Shown one piece after another: positions 1 to 9,828 of a DNA stretch of 64,000 nucleotides. The stretch is from Brachypterus glaber (taxonomy: Eukaryota > Arthropoda > Insecta > Coleoptera > Kateretidae): NCBI GenBank assembly GCA_958510825.1, contig OY294044.1, positions 79,964,895 to 80,028,894 on the forward strand, in the 5' to 3' direction. The notes under the pieces are model-generated. The model saw only the letters and a program-made list of their open reading frames with translations. It searched no databases and was not told where the DNA came from. A program made the position numbers and the translations under genes. Every line of letters starts with the position of its first letter. Positions within the stretch are counted from its first letter, which is position 1.

Positions 1-236
1 TTCAAGTATTACGCAATGCAAATTGTAACAAAATTCATACACTTCATACCCCGGTTCTCGCGTTATGTAAGGCAGTAGAGATTTCATATTTTGGCTACCC
101 CCTAACACACCCCCTATTTGGGGGGGGGGGGGGTAGCCAAAATATGAAGTCTCTATATCGTATAATAACGCGAGAACCGGGGTATGAAGTGTATGAATTT
201 TGTTACAATTTGCGTTACGTAATACTTGAACGTTCC
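1..236. mobile_element. Foldback MITE, AACGTTCAAGTATTACG family, long arms
   Basis: Nearly the whole segment is one palindrome: the left arm (1 to about 112) reads as the reverse complement of about 125-236, with a G-rich centre. The outer end matches the GGGAACGTTCAAGTATTACG terminus seen at 481-620, 26325-26552 and 29667-29812. The left end is cut by the window. The right flank lacks the TTA/TAA seen beside the other copies, so that end is probably mutated. There is no coding capacity, so this is a non-autonomous element. Confidence 0.8.
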
Positions 237-350
237 TTTTATAATAAATACTATATTCAAAAATATTTCAAAAAGTAACTGTTTTATTTATTCACAAGTC
301 CACAATTAAACCCAAAAAAAATAAAATTTAATAATTCTAATCCAAAATAA

Positions 351-754
351 CACAGCCACACAAAAAAGGTCCGGATTTTTTTTTGGAGACCATTTTATTC
401 CTATGTATTTTGAGGCACCTCATCCAATTAGTTTTGGAGATAACCTCAAAAAACCTTATTTTCGAGTAAAACGAGCATAAGGGAACGTTCAAGTATTACG
501 TACGCTCCTAGGGGGGGAGGTCATTTTGGAGTGTTACGCCCATGTTAATGGTATATGAAAATAGCATTACAGGGGGGGGGGGTGTCCAAAATTTGCGTTA
601 CGTAATACTTGAACGTTCCCTAACATTTTTTGAGTTTATCTCCAAACCTAATCGGATGAGTTGCTATTTTGACCTCAAATTCGGGTTCAGCTCCATAAAA
701 TACATGGTAATACAGTGGTCTCCAAAAAAACACTTTTTTTTTTGTGTGGCTGTG
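351..754. mobile_element. MITE with CACAGCCACAC terminal inverted repeats
   Basis: The ends are CACAGCCACAC and GTGTGGCTGTG, and the arms stay complementary for over 100 bp. It is flanked by TAA on both sides (348-350 and 755-757), a 3-bp target duplication. The centre is interrupted by a second MITE at 481-620. Relatives lie at 19305-19882 and, more divergent, 16628-17200, each flanked by TTA. TWA duplications are typical of PIF/Harbinger elements, but the CACAG end also resembles CACTA-type termini, so the superfamily is left open. Confidence 0.8.
481..620. mobile_element. Short MITE with GGGAACGTTC ends, nested in the CACAG MITE
   Basis: A 140-bp element with ends GGGAACGTTCAAGTATTACG and its complement, flanked by TAA at 478-480 and 621-623. 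It sits inside the arms of the 351-754 element, so it inserted later. Its core differs from the long-armed copies at 1-236 and 26325-26552 but matches 29667-29812. Two subfamilies therefore share the same termini. A 3-bp TWA target fits PIF/Harbinger mobilisation. Confidence 0.85.
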
Positions 755-773
755 TAATTAAAAATTGTTCAAA

Positions 774-2240
774 ATCGTTTTAAAATTACTTACATTTACT
801 CTCGGTTTAAAAATTATTCCTAAATACACTATAGTATTATAAAAAAAACACACAAAACATACACTAATACTGTTTAGAACAAAAAACAAACAAAAACGAT
901 CCACTTTATTCGGCAGACTGTAATGAAATGACTAAAATATTTAGTTTACAATGGCACTTGTTACATAACATTATCATATGCGTCAGGAATATCGTTGCCG
1001 ATTTTATTATAATAAACTTTAGAAAGTTTTGTGCAATGATACCGCTCAAAATGGGGGCCCACTTGGGCATGCTCAGCTGCAGCTTAATTTCGATATTTCA
1101 GCTGTCGTAAATTGCCCCTCCCCATTTAAAAATTTTCCGTTCCCCGAAGTTACTTATAATTGCTCAAAGTTAAAAAATATTTATCTTAATAACACTGGTC
1201 TACTAAATAAGAAAAAAAAATCTTATCCAAAGACCAAAACCTATCATGCGTTAAGAATTTTTGTGTGCTGATAAATCCGAAAAAGTTTACTTTTTTAGGC
1301 ACGTATAACCAATGTCTAATAAAAACCGGGATTTACTCGAAATCTACGCGGTAGAAAGTTTTTTAAATTGAAAATTCGGTTTCAGCACACAAAAATACTT
1401 AAGGCATGATAGGTTTAGTCCTTGGAGAAGATTTTTTTTGTTGACCAGCGTAATCAAAATTACTTACACTTGCGGTTGAAAAATTATTCCTAAGTAGTCC
1501 GACAAGCCATATATAGTTAGTGTAAAAACACAAAACATACACTAATAACGTTCAGAACTAAAAACACAAAAAAAAAAACACGGAACGATCTACTTCATTC
1601 GGCAGACTGTAATGAAATGAACAAGATTAAATTTAGAATACCTTTTGTTAAAAAATTACATAACATTATCATATGAGTCAGAAATATCTTTGTTGACTTT
1701 ATTATAATAAATGTTAGGAAGTTTTGTGCAGTGTTATCGCTCAAAATGGGGGCTCACTTGGGCAGATTAATTTTGAGATTTCAGCTGTCGTAACCCCCCC
1801 CTCCTACATTTAAAAATTTCCCGCGCCCCAATGACTTATACAGCACTTTTACCACTATAGCACCAAGCTAAATTTTCTATTTATTATAAAAATTAAATGA
1901 AAAATAAATATCTTAATAATTAAAATTACTTACATATACTCGTGGTTGAAAAACAATTCATAATAATCCGACATAGTGTAAAAACACAAAACGTACACTA
2001 ACACTGTTTAGAACTAAAAACACACAAAAAATCACGAAAGATCCACCTCATTCGGCAGACTATAATGAAGTGACTAAAAGATTTAATGTGAATGCCTTTT
2101 ATTAAAAAATTACATAACATTATCATAAATACAGAAATACGGTTGCCAAATCTATGTTTTTTCGAGCGTTTTAAGTTCTTTATTGTTAGTGGCACCTCCC
2201 CAAAATGGGGACCCAACTTGGGCCGCCCGAGCATCTGGGG
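774..2240 (+). repeat. Three diverged copies of a ~400-bp repeat
   Basis: Units begin near 782, 1457 and 1922. All share the motif TTCGGCAGACTGTAATGAA or close variants, a block around ACATAACATTATCAT, and an end near AAAATGGGGG followed by ACTTGGGC. Spacing is uneven because a MITE (1193-1450) lies between units one and two. There is no credible reading frame. This looks like local duplication of a transposon fragment. Confidence 0.7.
1193..1450. mobile_element. MITE with CACTGGTC/GACCAGCG ends
   Basis: The two halves are inverted repeats of roughly 110 bp, including a conserved TTTTTGTGTGCTGA block in both arms. The element is flanked by TAA at 1190-1192 and 1451-1453. It separates units of the 774-2240 repeat. 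This is another family using a TWA target; it has no coding capacity. Confidence 0.75.
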
Positions 2241-2326
2241 CCCACAAAGACTAAATTAAACTGAATTAAATTTAAAAGTAGTTCAAATTATCTATTTTTT
2301 TTTATTTATAAGTCAATCCAATATAA

Positions 2327-2450
2327 AGCCGATCTCGGTGGCGCAGTTGGGCGCACGAAGACTGAGATTGTGGGTTCGAGCCCCACATAGAGCATGGATG
2401 TCAATTAGGCCATAGCAGCGAAAAACGACGTTAAATGATTAACCAAACAA
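2327..2450 (+). mobile_element. tRNA-derived SINE with 13-bp target duplication
   Basis: An A-box-like TGGCGCAGTTGG (2339-2350) and a B-box-like GGTTCGAGCCC (2373-2383) stand about 22 bases apart, as in the internal RNA polymerase III promoter of tRNA genes. An unrelated tail of about 65 bases follows. CAATCCAATATAA occurs on both sides (2314-2326 and 2451-2463), a perfect direct repeat expected from LINE-mediated insertion. No clear acceptor-stem pairing is visible, so this is a SINE head and not a working tRNA gene. Confidence 0.8.
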
Positions 2451-2463
2451 CAATCCAATATAA

Positions 2464-3138
2464 GATAAAACAATTTTAAGTGTCCCACCTTTTTCCGAGA
2501 GAAGCGTATGATCATTGATCAAGAAGAATATAAACCTTATTTGTCAACAAGATTAGCTTCTAGAGGGGAACAAACAAACATATACCCTCATTAATGGCGT
2601 TTTGCAAAAAAATCGCTGGTTGCCGAGATATTAGGGTGGGTCTTTTTTGCCTTTTTTTAAATCGGAAAACAACCATGTAATAAATTCGTAATAACTTAAT
2701 TTCTATTAAAGCTATAGACTTTATTCGTATTGATTTGTAAAGAGAATCGAATTATGGTCTAGGACACCCATTTTTTTACCCATTCTGACATTTCCAAGAT
2801 GGCGGACCGCCATGTCAATTCGGGGAAGTTTATATTTTGTATCCCCAAAATAGCTTATCTTCGATTTTTTTAATTTTTTTACTATTTACTTGTATTTAGT
2901 GGTAGTATGTCCCTATAAAATATTTCGACTCAAATGACATATTTGTGGGAGATATGACCCACAATGTGCGACCATACCCTACTTTTTTTTCATTTTTAAC
3001 TACAAAAATTAAGCTCTGTGAGGAATTTAATGAAGAAACTAAATCCATTGCACAATGTTATTAATTTGATTGCTTATTTAATGAAAAGGGTCTTCAATAA
3101 CAATATACAGGGTGTACCAAAAATTTAGGAGCACCCTA
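2464..3138. other. AT-rich intergenic DNA, no gene seen
   Basis: No open frame of note and no clear terminal repeats. A short palindrome GGCGGACCGCC lies near 2802. A fragment of a CAGGGTGTAC transposon end lies just before the foldback that follows. Confidence 0.4.
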
Positions 3139-3140
3139 TA

Positions 3141-4512
3141 CAGGGTGTCACAGAATGTTTTCAGATATCTTAAAGGTAATTATATCTCGTCAAAATAATG
3201 CCACAAGTTCATATAAAATTTTTGGCTACGGCCCCCCTACTCTGAGATATTTGCCCCCCAAAACGAAATAGAAAAATATTTTTTTTTGGATAACTTTTTT
3301 AATTTTTAATATTTATTGACAATTTTTTTTGAGTTATTTAAGAATATTAATTTGCATTTAATGATTTTAACAGAAGTTTTAAAAGTAATCAGAAAAGTCA
3401 GGGGCGCACTTCCTTTATGGTTCCAAACTCCCAAATATTTTTAGGGGTACAAATTTTAGACTTTCAATTACTTTTGTACATTCTGTGAACAATTTTGATC
3501 AAAAAATCACTCTACACAAAATTTGATAAAATAAAGTGTTTCCGAGAAAAAGGCACTTTTTAATTCAAAGGCAGAAGGACCGTAAAAAAATATTATTTTT
3601 ATATTATTTCAAAAACAGCATAAATTATTATCTCATCAAAATGAAATAAAAAGTTTGTAGGAAATTTTCGACTAGGATCCCCCTTCTTGGAGATATTTGA
3701 TGATGAAAAATAAAAATTCAAATTTTCAAGTTTAGAAATATAAGTAAAAAGCAAAAAGCATTGGGGTGGTCCAAAGTTTTATTTTTGTTTCGATCTTTCT
3801 AAAAATGTGTCAAATGGCTTCTTTTAGTTATATTGATGTAGACCAATGTCCATGACTTACACTTCATGATAATGAATGAAATTTTTGGCATGGTTCATAG
3901 CTGAAAAAAATTATACGTGATGAAAACAAAAAAAATGCTTGTTTGGCACTCAGTGAGTCTTAACTAAGCCAAAAAATAAAAAAACATCCGATCACTAAAT
4001 CCTTGTTGGCCTGTGTTATTGGTGCTTTATTTTATCGAATTTTTGGATCAAAACTGCTCATAGAATTTAAAAAAAGTTAAGAAAAGTCTGAAATTAATAA
4101 CAATAAAAAACTTAGGGGTTCGGCACCATAGAGAAAGTCCGCCCCTGAATTTTCTGATAACTTTTCAAAAGGCTGTTAAAATCATTCGATGCATAAAGAG
4201 CTTATAAAATAACCTTAAAAAAATCGTTAAAAAATATTAAAAAAAGTTGGATTTTTATTTTTTAACTAAGGGGTGAATATCTCAAAGGAGGGTGGGCCCT
4301 AGTCAAAAATTTCATATGGACTTTTTATTTCACTTTAATGAGATAAAAACATTTTAAAAATAATATATAGCAATTTTGATAAAATATAAGAATATTTTTT
4401 TACGCCCCTCCTGCCTAAAAAAAGTGCCTTTTTCTCGGAAACGCTTCATTTTATCAAATTTTGTGTAGAGTGATTTTTTGATCAAGATTGATCACAGAAT
4501 GTACAAAAGTAA
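3141..4512. mobile_element. Degenerate CAGGGTGTC foldback (Tc1/mariner-like, non-autonomous)
   Basis: The left end is CAGGGTGTCACAGAATG after TA. Long inverted segments follow: 3480-3560 is complementary to about 4430-4510, and 3270-3450 to about 4070-4210. The left arm closely matches the left arm of the element at 30958-32859, including a GGCTACGGCCCCCCTAC block. The right terminus is not recognisable, so the copy is truncated or rearranged. The assignment rests on TIR sequence and TA flanks only. Confidence 0.6.
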
Positions 4513-4924
4513 TTAAAAGAATATATGATTTTGGATAATATGAGCTGATTGCGAATCTGAGTTTAGTTTTTTTTCCATCACGTCAGAATTTTGCGCAAAT
4601 GAAAATATAGTAAAAGAAATATATAAATATTTTTGATAACATGGTAGGAAAGAGAAGTTTAAGCCCTTTACAATGGTTTATTACATAAGCTTTATTATAA
4701 TTTATTATACTTTTTCTCACACCGCGCCATCTATTTTTTTTAACTTACCAAAAAAATTTTCCTATTTCAAAAGTTATAGGCAAAAAAACATTCTATATTA
4801 ACGCCTATCCAGAAGCTTGCATAAGAACATAAAACATAAGAATGCAATACCGTGATTGGCTTACAAGATACCCAGCAAACACACCAGCAATGGGCCGGCA
4901 ACGGCACAATGCTGTAAGCCGATA

Positions 4925-5066
4925 AAGAGTCATCGGTCCGTTGACGACATGCCATTACCGGCCCGGTAATGGAAGTGTCGCACAAGCCGATAACTGGCCG
5001 GTAATGGCAAGCCGATAACGGGCCGGTAATGGCAAGCCGATAACGGGCCGGTAATGGCTAGCCGGC
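4925..5066 (+). repeat. ~25-bp minisatellite rich in GGCCGGTAATGGC
   Basis: Roughly three to four units built from GCCGATAAC plus GGCCGGTAATGGC follow each other with few changes, preceded by looser copies. It is far more GC-rich than the surroundings and sits near one end of the 4871-5699 element; scattered relatives (GCCGATAATCGGC) occur near its other end. Confidence 0.75.
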
Positions 5067-5400
5067 AGACTTTTTGTTGGAGGTTGGATCAGTATTTTAC
5101 CATGGCATAAAAAAAGAACGATAATATCGATCGTTTTAGAATATTATTCTGAATAAGTTTTTATATTTTAGTACCTACGGAACCTTAACGAGCTTCTTTC
5201 CCGCCCTGGGATCTTGAATGCGACTTAAATGCAAGTGAATTAGTTGTTCATTTAGTATTTAATAAAAAAAATGTAATTACTTACTTTTTATCTTCAAAAA
5301 TCATTATTAAGAATTGTAAATAAACACATGCCACAGAAAATTTTCATTAATGAACTTTAAAGTTATAATTATCACTGACGCAGCAAAATCACAACACAAG

Positions 5401-5512
5401 AGGCCAGTTTGAGTTGAAGCTCTCGGAGCATAGTTCTATCTCTTTCTAACTACTTGTTTTAAAAGAGATAGAACTATGCTCCGAGCGCTCCAAGCTTCAA
5501 CTCAAACGGCCC
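5401..5512. mobile_element. Small foldback, third nesting level
   Basis: The arms (AGGCCAGTTTGAGTTGAAGC and its near complement) pair over about 45 bp around a short loop. AAG flanks both sides (5398-5400 and 5513-5515). The whole unit lies inside 4871-5699, which itself lies inside the MITE 4801-5777. Confidence 0.65.
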
Positions 5513-5914
5513 TAAGAACACAACCCGCGCAAAACTTGCGCATGCATCTTGACTTCTTCTCCTTCTACGCAAGATCATATTTTAAATTGACGTTGTATCG
5601 TCGGCCACAGATCGGTCCTTTACAGGCTAGCCGATAATCGGCAAGCCAGCAATGGGCCAATAATTATTTATGCCGATTATCGTACGGTGGTTTGCTGGGT
5701 ACATGGTGGCACATCAAGCCAATCACCGCATCGCATTGTTATGTACTATGTTGTTATGCGAGCCTGTAGATATGCCCTTAGATACTAAATTATACATTAG
5801 ATAAGAATTTGTTTTTAGTTTGTTAGAAAATACATTAAAGCAACAAGGGTTTGCATGTGATTTTTCCTATTAAGGCCTATTAGCCAATGGAATTTGTAGT
5901 AGTTACTTCAACCA

Positions 5915-6260
5915 GGGACGTCCGAAATGGGGGGCCTTATCACTTTTTTGCTCCTAACTTTTTGCTGCTTAACTTTTTTGTAGGTTTATTATTAAAATAA
6001 TATTCCCTAGGTAAAAACACATTAAAAAGAATTGTGTTCTAATACCGTAAGATTAACCGTTTTCGAGAAAAATACAATTAAAGGCAAAATTACACGTTAC
6101 AAGAAAAAAAAAAAATAGACAATAAAATGTTAAAAAACACATTTTAATAAGGCAGGGAGATTTTACATCAAAAGCCGGGAGATTTTACATCAAAAGCTCG
6201 TCAAAAGCTAAGAAAAAAAGTTCATGTAAAAAGTCAAAAAATCGTTTTTAAGAGTAAACA
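5915..6260. repeat. Foldback-derived fragment with short direct repeat
   Basis: The 5920-6090 stretch matches the interior of the foldback at 44111-45261, including AAGATTAACCGTTTTCGAGA. Near 6155-6195 GGGAGATTTTACATCAAAAGC occurs twice. No coding content. Confidence 0.5.
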
Positions 6261-6261
6261 T

Positions 6262-6355
6262 TGCGCGGGACTTTAACAGCGAAAAAATTACCGCGAAGAC
6301 CATTACAGCGCAGTCCATCACGGCGACAAGCCATTACCGCGCATGTCCTTTACCG

Positions 6356-6389
<34 letters not shown>

Positions 6390-6390
6390 T
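6262..6390 (+). repeat. Degenerate ~16-bp tandem repeat plus CT microsatellite
   Basis: Repeats of the form ATTACCGCGAAGACC, ATTACAGCGCAGTCC and ATTACCGCGCATGTCC run in series to about 6350, followed by an interrupted TC-dinucleotide tract. Confidence 0.6.
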
Positions 6391-6706
6391 TACTAAAATG
6401 AAAACAAATTATTTTTTTTTTGTTAAAAACAATTAGTCGTCATATTTAGAGTCGAAACGCCACACAATAATTCGTTGGGTCAAATTCAACAACACTAATA
6501 AAACATTCTTAGATGCACAAACACATTTTAAAGCAAATTTTGGGCTGACTCCTATGTAGGACGAATTGTTTTTTTTGATACTCAAAAGAGGGCACTTAGT
6601 TACACCATCTTCAAAAATCTTCAAAACAGGCAACTCTAACCTTTTTCCAAATATAACTTTTTCCATGATGCTAGTCGAAAAGCTGCTAACTCCGCCACTT
6701 CCAGCA

Positions 6707-6803
6707 ATTATTGCAAAGGTTTTTATTTTTAAAATGATGCTTTTTGATGTTGAAGACAGTATTTTGTACTTTCATTTTCTAAAATAAAAACCTTTGCAAT
6801 AAT
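6707..6803. repeat. Hairpin abutting scaffold gap 1
   Basis: 6707-6729 is the near-perfect reverse complement of 6781-6803 (core AACCTTTGCAATAAT), with a 50-base loop. The right arm runs directly into the N block. Confidence 0.75.
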
Positions 6804-7003
6804 NNNNNNNNNNNNNNNNNNNNNNNNNNNNNNNNNNNNNNNNNNNNNNNNNNNNNNNNNNNNNNNNNNNNNNNNNNNNNNNNNNNNNNNNNNNNNNNNN
6901 NNNNNNNNNNNNNNNNNNNNNNNNNNNNNNNNNNNNNNNNNNNNNNNNNNNNNNNNNNNNNNNNNNNNNNNNNNNNNNNNNNNNNNNNNNNNNNNNNNNN
7001 NNN
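6804..7003. other. Scaffold gap of 200 N
   Basis: Exactly 200 unknown bases. The second gap in the window has the same size, so this is a fixed-length placeholder and the true distance is unknown. Confidence 0.97.
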
Positions 7004-7850
7004 TAGCAGGTAACATTCTAAGACGACGATGCACGATTTAGTAACATTGCACGCTAGGTACAAAGCATAAGTCAAGTGTCATGAAAGTAAATATAGGTTT
7101 TGTTAACAGGCTATTAAAAATTGTTTTTTCTGTCTTCTGTGTTAAAAATAATGCCCTTAAAATGTAAAAATCTATTAAAAAATGCAAGAATCTTAAGCAG
7201 TTAATAAATTAATTAGAGATGATATTTCAAATACGTAAATAGGTAGGTAGTAGTATATTTCTGCTTAAAAAGAAGTGCCTATGTAATCACTTTGTCATAT
7301 TTAGTTTTTAAACAAAAAATAAATAAAAATAACTGTGCACATTAATGTGTCAATTGAATACCAAGCAAAAACATGTATTTTTCCTGTGGGGATAAGGGCA
7401 AAGTTTCAACCATAGACAAGAAAAGACCTCCAAAGCCGTTGCGGAATACTGTGATAAATTTGCCTAGCGCATCTGAGATAAACTTGCACATGCGCACTAC
7501 TATTGTTGTTTTAGACGAGTATTTTTAACCTTAGTTTTGTGTGTCAAATAAAAATTGTAAAAAATTCAACAAAAAACAATAAATATCTACGAAGAAACGT
7601 GGAAATATTTTTTAAAATTATTTTATAAGAATTTTTCGAGGTGTGTTTGAGTTTCGGGATTTTGTATACCTACTTTGAGTACACCAGGGATTGACCCTTT
7701 GCTCTTCATAAAGCAACAATACAGGTTAGGTTTAAAGTTATAAACAAATGCAGCAAAAAAACAATTAAAACAGTACAAGTCGAAAAATGAACAGTAACAA
7801 ACGACGATCTGACAGTACTGACAGTATAAACAAAATACTAATAATTCGTT
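7004..7850. other. AT-rich DNA without recognisable features
   Basis: No supported gene. A 101-codon minus-strand open frame (7623-7928) has no signal peptide, domain or codon character that I recognise and runs into the adjacent MITE. Confidence 0.4.
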
Positions 7851-7942
7851 ACCCCAGTATTGGTTTGCCATATCTCTATTTTTGGACATTTTAAGATTTT
7901 TACTGGGGGATTTTTGGACATAAGACAAATGAATACTGGGGT
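7851..7942. mobile_element. 92-bp MITE-like hairpin with ACCCCAGTATT ends
   Basis: The outer ACCCCAGTATT is complementary to AATACTGGGGT at the right end, with a further CCCCCAGT inside. No clear target duplication. Confidence 0.5.
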
Positions 7943-8751
7943 GATGAATTGTTTTACGACCGACAGCAGTTCACAGCTGATAGAGATGCGTACTGCGCAA
8001 GGTCAGATATATTGCGTTACGTCATTTCGCTGCCCCGTTCTGTCACAAAATAATCTTGCGTAGGCTGGACTAATGGTTCTCTTTCCATCTCTATGGTTTC
8101 AACCCATTCCTCTGCTCTTAATGCACGAATACATTACCTCAAATCTAAAATAATTTACACAAAAAAATTAATAGCTGCAGAATAATATAATATATTATTA
8201 ATATTATATCGAAGTTATAATCAAAAGCACAAAATGATCGAAGGTGGATTTATTACAAAAAACACAAAAATATACAAAAAATTGAAAGAATTTAAATTGT
8301 CAACATTAGGCTAAAGAGTCACTTAGTGCATAACGAGTTTGAAATGATGCATTGTTGTCAGGTTTACGATAACACAAAAATGTAAAATATATTTTTATGT
8401 AATTTTTTTCTTTAAACAAACTTTGTTTTTTTTTATCTTTTTTTTAATAATTTTGTACTGTTTTAAACAAAAACATATTTTCTCATTTAGCCTAAAACTT
8501 ACCTTTAAAACGATACCCTTCTTTGGTAATTTTTTTAATCGAAAGTAAATTTTTCTGCAAAAAGGGCTTTAACCTCCTATAAATGAACTTACTGCGCGTG
8601 TATACTAAAGTACATAACAGCGGCAACCAAACGGTCAGTTTGAAACACCACATTTTCCGAAAATGTTGTATACATAAACATAAACGTTGGAAATTGCAAT
8701 TTTAGGTATGATAATTAGCTAGCAAAGTAAAAATAATTATTTATTTACCAA
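7943..8751. other. AT-rich intergenic DNA, nothing recognised
   Basis: No supported coding, RNA gene or complete repeat seen. Confidence 0.4.
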
Positions 8752-8858
8752 AGGAATAAACTGTCTGTTTTAGTCCCGCTGCATGAGTGTTTCCTGAGCG
8801 AGCGTAGCGAGCGAGAAAAACAGAAATGCAAGGGACTAAAACAGTTATGTTTATTCCT
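8752..8858. mobile_element. Foldback with GGAATAAAC ends
   Basis: The left arm around ACTGTCTGTTTTAGTCCC pairs with GGGACTAAAACAGTTATG on the right. The centre is a GC-rich run GAGCGAGCGTAGCGAGCGAG, itself nearly palindromic. Confidence 0.65.
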
Positions 8859-8873
8859 GAGGTATAAACATTA

Positions 8874-9284
8874 TTTTTTGCACGACCAAACATAATTTAG
8901 GTAGGTAGATAAAATTAAAAATTAAAAACCATGCGTCTAAAATCGGGTGTTTTATTTTCGTATCTAATTTAATCAAGATGCCTGCGAATTGCAAAAAGTC
9001 AGTTTCACGGCTGTCGCGATTTCAATTGTTTTTTAATATGGTTGACACAAACAGTTCGAAAGAATGGACGAAGACGATAAATTTTAAGTAATTTAAACAA
9101 TGTTATGTTTAAAGGTTTTTTATGTTAAAATCAAGTAAACTCGTTTGAATCGCTATGTATGTATGTATAATATTTTAATATTATCAAGGCTCCCGTGATT
9201 TTTTTCCCTTCGGAGAAAAACTGCAAGTTTAGTACAGCAAATGAAAGCGTAAAATTAAGTTGTAGTCTTGGTCGTGCAAAAAAG
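8874..9284. repeat. Inverted pair of TTTTTTGCACGACCAA
   Basis: TTTTTTGCACGACCAA at 8874-8889 is complementary to TTGGTCGTGCAAAAAA at about 9268-9283. It could be the TIRs of a 410-bp non-autonomous element or the outer part of the adjacent foldback. No coding in between. Confidence 0.45.
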
Positions 9285-9828
9285 AAATTTACTCGCTGTT
9301 CTTACATTTTGACATATATAGCAGAACAAAATTAAAAACTTACATTTTATAAAAAATATTTATTCTGAAAATTATATACTTTATAGTATAAAGTACATTG
9401 TATACATTGTATGATGTATGGATAAGTAATAATAATTTTAGTATATTATTCAACGAGTGTATAATAATTGCTAATACGTGTTAATTTTACGACACGAGCC
9501 GATAAGCGAGTGGCGTAAATTACACCGCGTATTCACCCGAATGATGAATAGCTATTATTACACAGCCGTTTCAAAGTGTAAATGGTTTATTTTTACTGAC
9601 CCGTGGTTTATATGCCTATTAATCACTGCCGTGGATAAAGGTTATATCCTGGGCTTACAAGCAAAGAACACTTATTCATAAAACATGGTTTTGATATAGT
9701 GACAAATTTAACTTTTATTTTTATTCATTTGTAATAATTATTTTTGGAAAAAAAAACGAGTGCAAATCGCATTTACATGTTTGGACATCATCAACCAAAT
9801 TTACTTGTAAGCCCACGGTATTGTCCGT
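9285..9828. other. AT-rich intergenic DNA, short imperfect hairpins only
   Basis: No supported gene. The 67-codon open frame at 9478-9681 has no recognisable domain. Confidence 0.35.

Larger units (their letters stand above)
4871..5699. mobile_element. CCCAGCAAAC-ended element inserted in a MITE
   Basis: It begins CCCAGCAAACACACC and ends with GTGGTTTGCTGGG. TA is present on both sides (4869-4870, 5700-5701) and only once at the matching point of the intact copy near 18967, so the insertion made a TA duplication. That fits the IS630-Tc1-mariner type of target. It contains a GC-richer minisatellite and a further small foldback but no transposase frame. Confidence 0.8.
4801..5777. mobile_element. 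Short TTA-flanked MITE split by a nested element
   Basis: 4801-4870 and 5700-5777 are the two halves of the 150-bp MITE seen intact at 18899-19048. Both copies are flanked by TTA (4798-4800 and 5778-5780 here). The insertion between the halves is 4871-5699, which duplicated a TA. Comparison with the intact copy reveals the empty-site sequence directly. Confidence 0.85.

Noticed and set aside
2327..2400. Possible tRNA gene
   Set aside because: A and B boxes are present, but no closed acceptor stem is visible and target duplications flank a longer element, so it is a SINE head.
7623..7928. 101-codon minus-strand frame as a small membrane protein gene
   Set aside because: Its start lies in a MITE-like hairpin, and there is no signal peptide or family resemblance.
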